This document shows, piece by piece, positions 9,409 through 17,314 of a stretch of 64,000 nucleotides of DNA. Source of the stretch: Psychrobacillus sp. OK032 (GTDB taxonomy: Bacteria > Bacillota > Bacilli > Bacillales_A > Planococcaceae); the NCBI RefSeq assembly GCF_900111345.1, contig NZ_FOGY01000007.1:124001-188000 (forward strand). Direction: 5' to 3'. The notes beneath the pieces were generated by a model. It was given only the letters and a program-made list of their open reading frames with translations. It searched no databases and was not told the DNA's origin. Positions within the stretch are counted from its first letter, which is position 1. The number at the start of each line of letters is the position of its first letter. Made by a program: the position numbers and the translations under genes.

Positions 9409-9747
9409 ATGAAAATTTGTCCATATTTAGAATCATCCTTTGAAATACTTGGTAGACGCTGGAATGGTTTAATCGTTCATTACTTATTTAACTGTCCAAA
9501 TTATTGCGCCCATTTCTCGGATATGAAAAAAGATTTAACTGACATCACTCCTCGTGCATTGTCACTTAAGTTGACAGAACTTGCCGAACACGGTCTAGTA
9601 GAGAAAAAAACAACCGTAGAGCCTTCTGTCCAAATTTCTTACCATTTATCAGTAGCCGGCCAAGAACTTGCGGAAGCACTAAAACCGGTACACGCTTGGG
9701 CAAAACAACATATTACATTAGAAAAGGGGAAAAAACATGACGACTAA
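9409..9747 (+). CDS. HxlR-family redox-type transcriptional regulator (YodB-like)
   Basis: A 112-residue winged-helix protein of the HxlR family. The start KICPYLESSFEILGRRWNG matches the YodB/CatR/HypR group, in which an N-terminal cysteine at this position senses quinones, aldehydes or disulfide stress. Three more cysteines (C25, C29 in NCPNYCAHF, counting approximately) are unusual. A good Shine-Dalgarno GAGAGGG precedes the ATG. It overlaps the next gene, a dithiol protein, by 11 bases, which supports a thiol-stress role. Thiol sensing itself is inference from the family. Confidence 0.85.
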   Translation: MKICPYLESSFEILGRRWNGLIVHYLFNCPNYCAHFSDMKKDLTDITPRALSLKLTELAEHGLVEKKTTVEPSVQISYHLSVAGQELAEALKPVHAWAKQHITLEKGKKHDD

Positions 9748-10663
9748 TAATTCTATGATGTGTGATTTAGAAACTGGTATTTGTGGACCTGCTGGAGAAG
9801 GTAATGCTGAAATGGAGCTAATCGATTTAACAGCACCGAGTAAAAAAGTCGATCTTTACTATGTAACCGATCCAATTTGCTCACATTGCTGGGCATTAGA
9901 ACCGACATTACGTAAGTTTTTAGAAGAATACGGTCAATATGTTAATCTGCATACGTTAATGGGTGGTATGCTCGAAAAATGGGACGGATTCGCCGATGTA
10001 TCAAACGGAATTTCCGGACCTGGGGATGTAGCAGGGCACTGGAGAGAAGTTGGAGAGCATACTCGTATGCCAATCGACGGTAGCTTCTGGTTCGAGGACC
10101 CAGTTACTTCATCTTATATCCCATCTCGTGTATATAAAGTAGTACAACAAAAAGATGCAAGCTTAGCTCCTGTATTTTTACGCAAAGCTAGAGAAGCCGT
10201 TTTCCCTTTCAATAAAAACATTAGTAATGACCAATTACTAATCGACATCGTTAACAGCATAGGTTTAAACGGTGAAGAAATCGTAAAAGAATCTCATCTT
10301 CCAGCAGCACAAGAAAGTCTGCAAGAAGATTTCATCATGGCAGGTCGACTAGGAGTGCGTGGCTTCCCAACAATCATTTTCTTAAACGAAGAACAAAAAG
10401 GTGTTAAAGTTGTAGGGGCACGCCCATACGACTTTTACGTACAAGCATTGAAACAAATACTGCCAGAAGAAAATATTCAACCAAAAGCAGCGGAACCATT
10501 ACAACATGTATTACAAAAAGAAGGACTATTATTCTCTCGTGAAATCGAAGAGCTTTATAGTTTAGCACAACAAGATGTTGCAGTCTTCGTTGAAAAAGAA
10601 TTAGCTGCAGATAGTTATGTGGTAGAAGAAGTGCTTGGTGAAAAATATATTATACTAAAATAG
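9737..10663 (+). CDS. SpxH/YjbH-like DsbA-family thioredoxin-fold protein
   Basis: A 308-residue cytoplasmic protein (no signal peptide) of the FrnE/SpxH branch of the DsbA superfamily. The active-site stretch is YVTDPICSHCWALEPTLRKF, close to the C-x-x-C-W-x-L-E-P motif of SpxH (YjbH), the adaptor that delivers the disulfide-stress regulator Spx to ClpXP. The cis-proline loop is GVRGFPTIIF near residue 214. Residues 235-308 form a C-terminal extension. Six N-terminal residues beyond the fold contain a further CDLETGIC pair of cysteines. Co-expression with a YodB-like regulator fits a thiol-homeostasis role; isomerase and adaptor functions cannot be separated from sequence. Confidence 0.75.
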   Translation: MTTNNSMMCDLETGICGPAGEGNAEMELIDLTAPSKKVDLYYVTDPICSHCWALEPTLRKFLEEYGQYVNLHTLMGGMLEKWDGFADVSNGISGPGDVAGHWREVGEHTRMPIDGSFWFEDPVTSSYIPSRVYKVVQQKDASLAPVFLRKAREAVFPFNKNISNDQLLIDIVNSIGLNGEEIVKESHLPAAQESLQEDFIMAGRLGVRGFPTIIFLNEEQKGVKVVGARPYDFYVQALKQILPEENIQPKAAEPLQHVLQKEGLLFSREIEELYSLAQQDVAVFVEKELAADSYVVEEVLGEKYIILK

Positions 10664-10670
10664 CTATGTA

Positions 10671-10707
10671 AAATGCCCCCGAACATTATATGTTCCAGGG
10701 CATTTTT
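10671..10707. terminator. Bidirectional terminator between convergent genes
   Basis: AAATGCCC pairs with GGGCATTT around an inner GAACAT/ATGTTC helix and is followed by TTTTTGG on the plus strand; the minus strand has a shorter U-tract. It separates the SpxH-like gene from the cupin gene. Confidence 0.8.
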
Positions 10708-10724
10708 GGTAGCTTGGGTTTTAA

Positions 10725-11225
10725 TTATTCCGGTAGTACCTCATATGCCATCTTACGAATAATTTGTTCATGTTTCGGATATTTCTCCATTAATTCAATT
10801 TGCGTGAAAAGCTCGAAGTCTTCAAAATCAAAGCCAGGTGATACCATACATCCTACAAGTGAAAATGCTCCATTATCCGCAACCGATGAGCCAAAAATAG
10901 AATTTCGAGGAACAAGCACTTGAGGGGATTCCCCATTTTCTATGTCTAGACCGAGTTTATGCTCCATGTAATTCCCCGCTTCGTCGATCACATGCACAAC
11001 GAGTGAACTTCCTCCGTGGAAGTACCATAATTCATCAGATTTCAATCGGTGAAAGTGCGATACGTCTCCTTCCCCTAACAAAAAGTAAATACTAGTGTAC
11101 TGCTTTCGAGTCTTTCCAAAAGCATCGAGTGTTTCCTCAGAAGCGTATGTGCTTTTAAAATATCCACCTTCAGGATGAGGCTCTAAATTTAAGTGCTGTA
11201 TGTAATAGTTCGCGTCTTTATGCAT
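10725..11225 (-). CDS. DUF985 cupin-domain protein
   Basis: A 166-residue single-domain cupin of the DUF985 family. Diagnostic features are LNLEPHPEGGYFKSTY at residues 12-27, the metal-site-like histidine in SHFHRLKSDELWYFHGG, and the C-terminal VGCMVSPGFDFEDFEL. Members bind small ligands or metals, and no reaction is established. It lies directly downstream of one copy of the dispersed hairpin element described below, whose right end is 21 bases from the start codon. Confidence 0.85.
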   Translation of the reverse strand: MHKDANYYIQHLNLEPHPEGGYFKSTYASEETLDAFGKTRKQYTSIYFLLGEGDVSHFHRLKSDELWYFHGGSSLVVHVIDEAGNYMEHKLGLDIENGESPQVLVPRNSIFGSSVADNGAFSLVGCMVSPGFDFEDFELFTQIELMEKYPKHEQIIRKMAYEVLPE

Positions 11226-11245
11226 TAGACTTCTCTCCTAATATC

Positions 11246-11380
11246 AAATTCGCCATGGCGTATTTGCGCCAAGATTTTTATCGAGCTTGCTCGATAAATT
11301 CCTCTAAAAAATCTGTGGCATCCGCCGGAGGCTTTAACTTAATTCATCCGGGGTTCAAACCCCGGATGAATTAAGTTAAA
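11246..11380 (-). repeat. Dispersed intergenic hairpin element, copy R1
   Basis: One of three related ~135-bp elements in the window (others at 13388-13518 and 33413-33546). It contains the core AATCTGTG followed by CCGCCGGAGGCTTT, a small inverted repeat ATCGAGC/GCTCGAT, and a terminal perfect 23-bp inverted repeat (11333-11355 and 11358-11380) with a 2-base loop. The stop codon of the upstream phosphatase gene lies inside that stem. No U-run follows on either strand, so it is not a canonical terminator. Stem sequence differs from the other copies while pairing is kept. Confidence 0.85.
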
Positions 11381-11946
11381 TGTTTTGTACAGTTAAAAAG
11401 ATGACATAGATTTTCATCATCTTGAAGCTCTACTACGGTAACTGAAGTGTTACCTATATCTTTTGCAAATTCCCCATTTGGAATAAGTGCATGTAAAAGT
11501 CGTCCGATAAATCCACCATGACTAACTACTAAAACTCTTTTACCAGGATGTGCTTCTTTCACGTCTTCGATAAAGGACATCCCTCTAGAGATAATTGCCT
11601 CCTCCGGCTCAAAACCAATGTCCAGTTTTCTCCACTCAGCTCCCCACTTCGCTACTCGTTCTGCTTCCGTAGTACCTTCAATGATTCCACCGCCAATTTC
11701 ACCTAAACGCTTATCTACATGAAACTGAATTGTTGGCTGCTTTTCTGCAATAATTTCTGCCGTTCTTTTTGCACGAATTAACGGGCTTGTATAAATGACA
11801 TCCCACTCTTCATGCTCCATTCTATTAGCAACACGATCTGCCATGTGAATGCCCTCTTCATCAAGTGGTACATCCGTACTTCCTTGAGCCCGCCCTTCTT
11901 TATTCCAAGCTGTTACACCGTGTCTTATAAAACCGATTATTGTCAT
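11371..11946 (-). CDS. Histidine phosphatase family protein (phosphoglycerate-mutase-like)
   Basis: A 191-residue histidine phosphatase. The catalytic RHG motif is in GFIRHGVTAWNKEGRAQG, with the second histidine in VLVVSHGGFIGRLL and the substrate-loop residues ELGGIIEG-like sequence (here EIGGGIIEGTT). Size and motifs fit the PhoE/GpmB-like broad-specificity phosphatase group rather than glycolytic mutase, which is longer. The last codons and the stop lie inside the stem of the R1 element, so the element may have supplied the protein's C-terminus. Confidence 0.88.
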   Translation of the reverse strand: MTIIGFIRHGVTAWNKEGRAQGSTDVPLDEEGIHMADRVANRMEHEEWDVIYTSPLIRAKRTAEIIAEKQPTIQFHVDKRLGEIGGGIIEGTTEAERVAKWGAEWRKLDIGFEPEEAIISRGMSFIEDVKEAHPGKRVLVVSHGGFIGRLLHALIPNGEFAKDIGNTSVTVVELQDDENLCHLFNCTKHLT

Positions 11947-12132
11947 GTAAAATCCCCCTTTTTTTTAATGCCATACCGCTTCCATCTGCCGAGGTACTTA
12001 TGCAAAATCCATAACAGCAATTTCCACGTCTATCCCTTAATTGAAATTTACTATGAAAATGTTTTTTAGGCAACAAACTATAGATCTCAATAATTTCTCT
12101 TTGCTTTTCGTGCTAAAAAGTTTTTCTTCCAC

Positions 12133-12163
12133 TTGACCTTGACGCAACGTAAAGGTTTAGACT
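12133..12163 (+). promoter_or_regulatory. MerR-type promoter and operator
   Basis: TTGACC at 12133-12138 and TAGACT at 12158-12163 are separated by exactly 19 bp, the overlong spacer that MerR-family activators correct by DNA distortion. A 21-bp near-perfect dyad (ACCTTGACG/CGTAAAGGT, centre 12146) fills the spacer. It should be autoregulated by the gene that follows. Confidence 0.8.
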
Positions 12164-12185
12164 GTAGTTATTAGGAGGTGATGGC

Positions 12186-12944
12186 GTGGAATATACAGTA
12201 CAAAAGCTTGGTCAATTGGCGGGAATAAGCACACGGACACTTCGATACTATGATGAAATTGGTTTACTTAAGCCTGCGCGTATTAATTCATCGGGTTATC
12301 GTATTTATGGTTCCGCTGAAGTAGACAGATTGCAGCAAATTCTGTTTTACCGCGAACTTGGTGTGAATTTAGATAGCATTAAAGAAATTATGACCTCGGA
12401 AACATTTGACGGTGCAACTGCACTAAAGGAACATCGGGAAAAACTGCTTGAAAAGAGAGTGCAACTAGATTTATTAATCGAAAATGTGGATAAATCCATA
12501 CAATTAACAGAAAGGAAGATTACAATGACAGACAAAGAAAAATTTGAGGGCTTTAAACAAAAGCTTGTGGATGATAACGAGAATAAGTACGGGAAAGAAA
12601 TTCGCGAAAAGTATGGCGAGGATGCTGTAAATAAATCCAATGCTAAAATAAAAGGAATGACGCAAGCACAGTACGAAGAAGTGACGAACTTAGCAGAGAA
12701 AATTGCCGAGAATTTGAAAGCAGCAATGGTTACTGGCGATCCATCTGGAGAACTTGCACAAAAAACAGCAGACCTTCATCGCCAATGGTTGAGCTTTTAC
12801 TGGGATCAGTATACGAAAGAAGCTCACGCCGGACTAGCACAAATGTATGTAGACGATGAACGTTTTACCGCTTACTACGATAAGATCCAACCTGGCGCTG
12901 CAGAGTTTTTAAGAGATGCCGTGCACATTTATACAAAAAACTAG
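12186..12944 (+). CDS. MerR-family transcriptional activator with TipAS effector domain
   Basis: A 252-residue regulator of the TipA/Mta type. Residues 1-70 are the MerR DNA-binding domain (VQKLGQLAGISTRTLRYYDEIGLLKP). A coiled coil follows at about 75-110, then a TipAS domain (residues 125-250) with the pattern LAEKIAENL, LHRQWLSFYW and FTAYYDKIQPGAAEFL. TipAS domains bind diverse hydrophobic drugs or peptides, and Mta activates multidrug exporters. The GTG start follows AGGAGG at 7 nt. No exporter lies next to it, so targets other than its own promoter are unknown. Confidence 0.88.
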   Translation: MEYTVQKLGQLAGISTRTLRYYDEIGLLKPARINSSGYRIYGSAEVDRLQQILFYRELGVNLDSIKEIMTSETFDGATALKEHREKLLEKRVQLDLLIENVDKSIQLTERKITMTDKEKFEGFKQKLVDDNENKYGKEIREKYGEDAVNKSNAKIKGMTQAQYEEVTNLAEKIAENLKAAMVTGDPSGELAQKTADLHRQWLSFYWDQYTKEAHAGLAQMYVDDERFTAYYDKIQPGAAEFLRDAVHIYTKN

Positions 12945-12966
12945 AAGGCACACCTTCTAGTTTTTT
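12941..12966. terminator. Bidirectional terminator between merR and nudix genes
   Basis: CTAGAAGG and CCTTCTAG flank a CACA loop, followed by TTTTTT on the plus strand and preceded by AAAAAA, giving a U-run in both directions. The merR stop codon and the end of the nudix gene overlap the stem. Confidence 0.9.
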
Positions 12967-13364
12967 AATACTTGCTCAAGTATGTGGATATCTTCTGGAT
13001 AAGCTAAAGGAAGTTTTGCAATTTCCTCTATCGACTTCCAAGCGATTTCATGAATGAATTCATCTGGATCTTGAATCGTTATTTCTCCGCCAACTATTTC
13101 TACTAAAAAGTATTCTACATGATAAAAAATTCCATGTTCACTAATATTGCCACTTTTGATATTTACTTTTTCAAGGGGACGAACTGTAAAACCAGTTTCT
13201 TCCGAGAACTCCCTTACACAACATTGTTCAAATGTTTCTCCGTCTTCTAATGTCCCCGCTGGAACAGTCCATTTCTTTTCTTCTTCTGGTGCCGCTTGAA
13301 GGACCATTAAAATTTCCTTATTTTCATTTATACAAATACCTGCTGCACCTTGCCATTTGAACAT
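12957..13364 (-). CDS. NUDIX hydrolase
   Basis: A 135-residue NUDIX domain protein. The Nudix box lies at residues about 45-67, with GTLEDGETFEQCCVREF and then SEETGF, giving the G-x5-E-x7-R-E-x2-E-E-x-G pattern. Such enzymes cleave nucleoside diphosphates linked to another group; substrate is not predictable. The ATG at 13364 follows GTGGGG and gives MFKWQGAAGICINENK, where the fold starts. The upstream ATG at 13382 sits at the edge of repeat element R2 and lacks a ribosome-binding site. Confidence 0.85.
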   Translation of the reverse strand: MFKWQGAAGICINENKEILMVLQAAPEEEKKWTVPAGTLEDGETFEQCCVREFSEETGFTVRPLEKVNIKSGNISEHGIFYHVEYFLVEIVGGEITIQDPDEFIHEIAWKSIEEIAKLPLAYPEDIHILEQVLKN

Positions 13365-13387
13365 TTTTATTCCCCACTTCATTTAAT

Positions 13388-13518
13388 TAAATCCACCTTG
13401 GCGTACTTGAGTTCAAATTTTGAATCGCAAGATTAACTCCTTTTCAAAATCTGTGACACCCGCCGAAGGCTCTAACTTTATTCATCCTGCGTTAGGACGC
13501 AGGATGAATAAAGTTAGA
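13388..13518 (-). repeat. Dispersed intergenic hairpin element, copy R2
   Basis: Second copy of the R element, in the same orientation relative to its neighbours as R1. It has the core AAATCTGTGACACCCGCC and a 22-bp perfect inverted repeat at 13471-13492 and 13497-13518 with a 4-base loop. The stem differs from R1 at several positions on both sides, keeping pairing. The stop codon of the ATL gene at 13514-13516 lies inside the stem. Confidence 0.85.
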
Positions 13519-13843
13519 TTATATCTACATCATTTATTTCGGGTACATGTCGTGATTTTTTCAAATCTACTAGCCCATTTGGACGAAAACAAACATCTTC
13601 TGCTTCTAGCATTGCTCGTTGAGAATAGGCAGATTCTTCATCCGGAATTGCGATTTCTCCCTTAATATTTATTACTCGATGCCATGGTAGGTTGTGTTTT
13701 GCACTCATCGTGTGGAGTATTCTAACAACCTGCCTTGCCCCTCTTGGACCTCCAGCTTCTTTTGCAATTTGCCCATATGTCATCACTTTTCCTTGCGGTA
13801 TTGCTTTTATTATCTGAATAACTCTTTCTGTAAAAGGGTTCAT
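13514..13843 (-). CDS. Alkyltransferase-like protein (ATL), MGMT-fold without catalytic cysteine
   Basis: A 109-residue protein equal to the DNA-binding half of O6-alkylguanine-DNA alkyltransferases. VMTYGQIAKEAGGPRGARQVVRILH is the winged-helix recognition region. At the active site it has PWHRVI instead of PCHRVI, so the acceptor cysteine is replaced by tryptophan. This is the hallmark of ATL proteins such as E. coli YbaZ, which bind O6-alkylguanine and hand it to nucleotide excision repair without removing the group. Complete methyltransferase genes lie 5 kb further on. The C-terminal codons and stop lie in the hairpin of element R2. Confidence 0.9.
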   Translation of the reverse strand: MNPFTERVIQIIKAIPQGKVMTYGQIAKEAGGPRGARQVVRILHTMSAKHNLPWHRVINIKGEIAIPDEESAYSQRAMLEAEDVCFRPNGLVDLKKSRHVPEINDVDII

Positions 13844-13981
13844 TTAACTTCATCCTTCCATTAATTCGATTATAACTGAAAAAGAATATTTTATTCAGTA
13901 CCTTGCATAGAATAATACTGAATGATATATTGTTCTCAAAGGTACTATTCATTGAACAGTAGTGAAAGGGGTGAACTAGGA

Positions 13982-14305
13982 GTGAATATTCAATTTAAAA
14001 AAGGTGTGTTGAATCTTTGTGTGCTTGTTTTATTGGATAAGCAAGATCGATATGGCTACGAGCTTGTCCAAAAAATATCCGATCAAATCTCGATTTCGGA
14101 AGGCTCCGTTTATCCGTTATTACGACGCTTAACAAAGGAAGGATACTTCACCACTTATTTGCAGGAATCAACAGAAGGTCCGCCGCGTAAATATTACAAG
14201 CTGACGGAACTCGGTAGAACGTACTTACATGAGCAGTTAAATGAATGGAAAAGCTTCACAAACGGTGTAAATAATCTAATCGAGGAGGGTGTAAAAAATG
14301 ACTGA
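13982..14305 (+). CDS. PadR-family transcriptional regulator
   Basis: A 107-residue winged-helix regulator of the PadR type with the usual [14 protein letters not shown] and [16 protein letters not shown] motifs. The GTG at 13982, preceded by AAAGGGG, gives [18 protein letters not shown], the normal family start; the frame is open upstream but lacks a site. It overlaps the next gene by 8 bases. Short PadR proteins paired with DUF1700/DUF4097 membrane or surface proteins are a recurrent arrangement in Firmicutes, where PadR represses its own operon. Confidence 0.9.
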   Translation: MNIQFKKGVLNLCVLVLLDKQDRYGYELVQKISDQISISEGSVYPLLRRLTKEGYFTTYLQESTEGPPRKYYKLTELGRTYLHEQLNEWKSFTNGVNNLIEEGVKND

Positions 14306-15329
14306 ACAACAATTTTTGAACGAATTAGAGCTTGCTTTAACTACGCTCCCAGCGGATGAACGAAACGATATCCTTTCTGATATAAAAGAGTATTTTATAA
14401 ACGGCCGCGAAGATGGAAAATCAGATAGTGATATTGCTGCATCACTCGGTTCCCCGAAAGAAATAGCACAAGAATTAGTGGAATTCCCGATCCCAGAAAA
14501 TATAACGACTGAAAATAAAGTGATTAGAATTCCACAAACTAATTATTCCAATGTAAGGATGAATATTAACTATGGCTCTCTAAATGTTTTTCCTTCTGAA
14601 ACAGATGAAACGATTATTGAGTTAATAGGGGAAAACGATAAGTTAAAACTCACCGCAGAGGTTTTGAACGATACTTTATCTATTCAATTAAAATCAAAGA
14701 AGTTCCAGTTTTTCAGCTTTATATTCCTTATTAAAGAGATGAAAGTGAACGTAGCACTACCTAAAAAACTGTACTCGACAATCATCATGAAAACAGACAA
14801 TGGTCGGATTCGTGCAGAAAAAATGCTCGGTAAAGCAATCAAAGCCACTTCCGATAATGGTAGCATCGGCTTAAAAGAAGTTGCCGCAACCGTTCTAGAA
14901 GTTAAGACAGATAACGGACGCATTGAAATGGATAAAGTGCAAACAGATAAGCTTTCCACTCAAACAGACAATGGTAGAATTGAGTTGCGTAACGTCGATG
15001 CTGAAAAAGTTATTACAGAAACAGATAACGGACGAATCGTGATGGAATACGTGAACGGGGATATTATCGGAAAAACCGATAACGGACGAATTACGCTTCT
15101 AACATCGAGTCTTGACCGCATGATCCAATTAGAAACGGATAATGGAAGTATCATAGTTGAAACAGAGAACAAACCAACAGACGTGTCCATACATGCCAAA
15201 ACGGACCACGGCAGAGTTAGTGTGTTTGGCGACAAGAATTCTCGTACAGTATTTGGGAATGGAACAAATTCTATTCGACTTTCTTCTGATAATGGAAAAA
15301 TTACTGTTGCGAAGAAAAGTATGGCTTAA
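14298..15329 (+). CDS. DUF1700/DUF4097 beta-solenoid protein with TDNGRI repeats
   Basis: A 343-residue protein. Residues 1-65 are a DUF1700 (HAAS-like) helical domain with [21 protein letters not shown]. Residues about 80-340 are a DUF4097 adhesin-like beta-solenoid. It contains nine repeats of the form T/S-D-N-G-R/S-I spaced roughly 19 residues apart, at about 166, 184, 204, 223, 242, 260, 279, 302 and 329. There is no signal peptide and no clear membrane segment apart from a weak hydrophobic stretch [10 protein letters not shown] near 140. It is co-translated with PadR. Its function is unknown; homologues are linked to envelope stress. Confidence 0.85.
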   Translation: MTEQQFLNELELALTTLPADERNDILSDIKEYFINGREDGKSDSDIAASLGSPKEIAQELVEFPIPENITTENKVIRIPQTNYSNVRMNINYGSLNVFPSETDETIIELIGENDKLKLTAEVLNDTLSIQLKSKKFQFFSFIFLIKEMKVNVALPKKLYSTIIMKTDNGRIRAEKMLGKAIKATSDNGSIGLKEVAATVLEVKTDNGRIEMDKVQTDKLSTQTDNGRIELRNVDAEKVITETDNGRIVMEYVNGDIIGKTDNGRITLLTSSLDRMIQLETDNGSIIVETENKPTDVSIHAKTDHGRVSVFGDKNSRTVFGNGTNSIRLSSDNGKITVAKKSMA

Positions 15330-15347
15330 AAAAACAGACAGAAAAAG

Positions 15348-15384
15348 GCTGCGTTACTATTAATTCATACGCAGCAATTTTTTT
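15348..15384 (+). terminator. Rho-independent terminator after the DUF4097 gene
   Basis: GCTGCGT and ACGCAGC pair around a 14-base loop and are followed by AATTTTTTTTT on the plus strand. Confidence 0.85.
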
Positions 15385-15387
15385 TAA

Positions 15388-16161
15388 CTAAAATACCACT
15401 TTCTCTTCCAGGTTTCTCCATAGATGATGTGCTTCTCGAGCAATATGCTCTAACAGGTTAGGTGGAGCAGTTGTAACAGCAGCACATGCTTTGATAAGTT
15501 CACTTAGTTCCAATTTAAATGCTTCTAATGCCTTTGCCTCTTTTATGACCATTTGATTAAATGTATTTAACACGGGTGAGATCTCGTTACGAGGCTTTCT
15601 TATGATTGTTCTAAGTGCATTAGCTTGCAGAAATAGATTCTCGAATTTCTTTGTCTTCGCTCTTACTTCATCATGAAGCTCGTAGTTAGATGCATCTACA
15701 TAATGACTTATAAAAATTAGATGATCGAGCATTTGTCGTAGCCAAAAATAATTTTCATGGATTGTAGCTTCTGCAGGGGTTACATAAGCACCAGTTTCGA
15801 TTAATTTAAATACTTGTTGTGCCTCTTCCGCCTCTCGTATCATATGATCAAGCAGTGATACCGGCGTTGAGATGATCACTTCACAGCGCAGCGCTTTATC
15901 CATCGTATGGAGTAGTAAATCCTTAAATTCATGTGTGGAACTTTTCGCTTCTGTTAGTAGATTAACTATATCCCCTTGTTTCGATTCGGCTTGCCTAAAT
16001 ATGCCCCCCATACGTTGAACCATCTGGTGATTTGCACGAGCAAGCTCTAGTTCATGATGGCTTATTTCCCTATCAAAAAACTCTCCATGCTCAAAATTAT
16101 TCCGCACCCAAAAATCGATTATCCCAAATGTGTCTCGCTCATAATTATCTGTATAAGGCAA
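15388..16161 (-). CDS. DUF2935 hemerythrin/ferritin-like four-helix protein
   Basis: A 257-residue all-helical protein of the DUF2935 family, common in Bacillales. Two similar halves carry metal-ligand-like Glu and His residues: HGEFFDREI and LLDHMIREAEEA in the first half, then HENYFWLRQMLDHLIFISHY and LLEHIAREAHHL in the second. The pattern suggests a di-metal four-helix bundle, though no activity is known. TTG at 16161 is preceded by GAGAGGTG. It is convergent with the PadR-DUF4097 pair and shares the terminator region. Confidence 0.75.
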   Translation of the reverse strand: MPYTDNYERDTFGIIDFWVRNNFEHGEFFDREISHHELELARANHQMVQRMGGIFRQAESKQGDIVNLLTEAKSSTHEFKDLLLHTMDKALRCEVIISTPVSLLDHMIREAEEAQQVFKLIETGAYVTPAEATIHENYFWLRQMLDHLIFISHYVDASNYELHDEVRAKTKKFENLFLQANALRTIIRKPRNEISPVLNTFNQMVIKEAKALEAFKLELSELIKACAAVTTAPPNLLEHIAREAHHLWRNLEEKVVF

Positions 16162-16354
16162 AACTACACCTCTCTCCTGTTAGTAACATCATCGTATCCT
16201 ATGCAGGTCATTTGCCTAATGTTCCGGTAGTGAGATAGCGGTAGATAAATATGATACTAGACAACACATGAAATTTGTTAAGTGTAGAAAGTGATTTTTA
16301 ATAAGTGCGAACTACATTAATTGAAGAACCTTATCGCCATGAGAGGAGTTTAAA

Positions 16355-16384
16355 ATGAACGGTCGCATGACTCCTGAGAATTGA
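16355..16384 (+). other. Possible nine-codon micro-ORF with strong ribosome-binding site
   Basis: AGAGGAG lies 7-8 bases ahead of an ATG that opens a nine-codon frame (MNGRMTPEN) ending 10 bases before the convergent GNAT gene. AGGAGT and ACTCCT could pair and hide the site. No homology is recognised; it may be chance. Confidence 0.25.
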
Positions 16385-16393
16385 ACAATCACA

Positions 16394-17245
16394 TCATGCT
16401 TGTTCAAACGCTAAATGTACGGAATCTATCAGTTTTTGATAACCAATCTCTTGATAAATTTTGTTAGACGTTGGATTTCGCATATCTGTGTAAAGGACGC
16501 AAAATTGAAATTCCTTTAATAGTTCTTTACTTCCGGCTGCTACCATTGTGCGAGCGTATCCTTTTTTTCGCTCCTCTTTCGGAGTGAAAACGAGTGAAAC
16601 AGTCACACCATGTTCTGTTGGTCTTGCCTTCTTCATCATCGATACAATATGTCCTTCGTTTTCCCAAAGGAATACTTCATTTGCGTCAAGCATCGCTTTT
16701 ACTCGTTTTTTTATTTCCACTGGTGTAGTTTTAGGAAGTCTAGTATCCTCTTCGAATAGGCTATACCATTTTTCGATGAGCAGTGCATCCTCATTCGTTG
16801 CGTAACGCCATTTGCCCGGGCTCATTTCAAGTGATTCGTCAATTCGGTCTAATCGATATATTCCTTGATCCATCAAAACGGAAAAGCTTTCTCCTGTTTT
16901 TTCTTGCCATTTTCGTGCAAATGCATATGCCCAGTCTTTTACACTAATAATGGAGTTGATGAAAATAGATTGCTGGATTAGATTATTGATACTAAGCTCT
17001 ATGCATTCTTCTATTCGATTTTCACACACAAAAATGATATTGAATGGATGCGGTGGTGTCATTTGGAAAAGGGCTAGTAATTCTCCATTTCCTTCAATTG
17101 TTGCCATGTATGGATCTTCGTATTTTCCATCTTTAATTGCTTGTAATACTCCGAGAAACAAACTAAACTTATCTTCATTTTTCTCTAGAAAAGGGATGGC
17201 TACTTTCGCAAAGTCTTTTGCATTTTCATATCTCTGAAATTTCAT
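16394..17245 (-). CDS. GNAT-family N-acetyltransferase
   Basis: A 283-residue protein. The C-terminal half (residues 150-280) is a GNAT domain with the acetyl-CoA loop RKKGYARTMVAAGSKELL and the following VLYTDMRNPTSNKIYQEIGYQ, the typical end of the fold. The N-terminal half is a diverged second GNAT-like lobe, as in the Bacillus proteins of similar length. The start follows AGGAGG. The substrate is unknown. It is a single-gene unit divergent from aroD. Confidence 0.85.
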   Translation of the reverse strand: MKFQRYENAKDFAKVAIPFLEKNEDKFSLFLGVLQAIKDGKYEDPYMATIEGNGELLALFQMTPPHPFNIIFVCENRIEECIELSINNLIQQSIFINSIISVKDWAYAFARKWQEKTGESFSVLMDQGIYRLDRIDESLEMSPGKWRYATNEDALLIEKWYSLFEEDTRLPKTTPVEIKKRVKAMLDANEVFLWENEGHIVSMMKKARPTEHGVTVSLVFTPKEERKKGYARTMVAAGSKELLKEFQFCVLYTDMRNPTSNKIYQEIGYQKLIDSVHLAFEQA

Positions 17246-17314
17246 ATTACTCTCCTCCTATTCACCTTTGTATGTTAATATAACGTAAAATACAATTGAA
17301 GTGGAGTCCTTTTT

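Noticed and set aside
13420-13665. Open frame through repeat R2
   Set aside because: It is a by-product of the repeat and the antisense of the ATL gene; no start signal.
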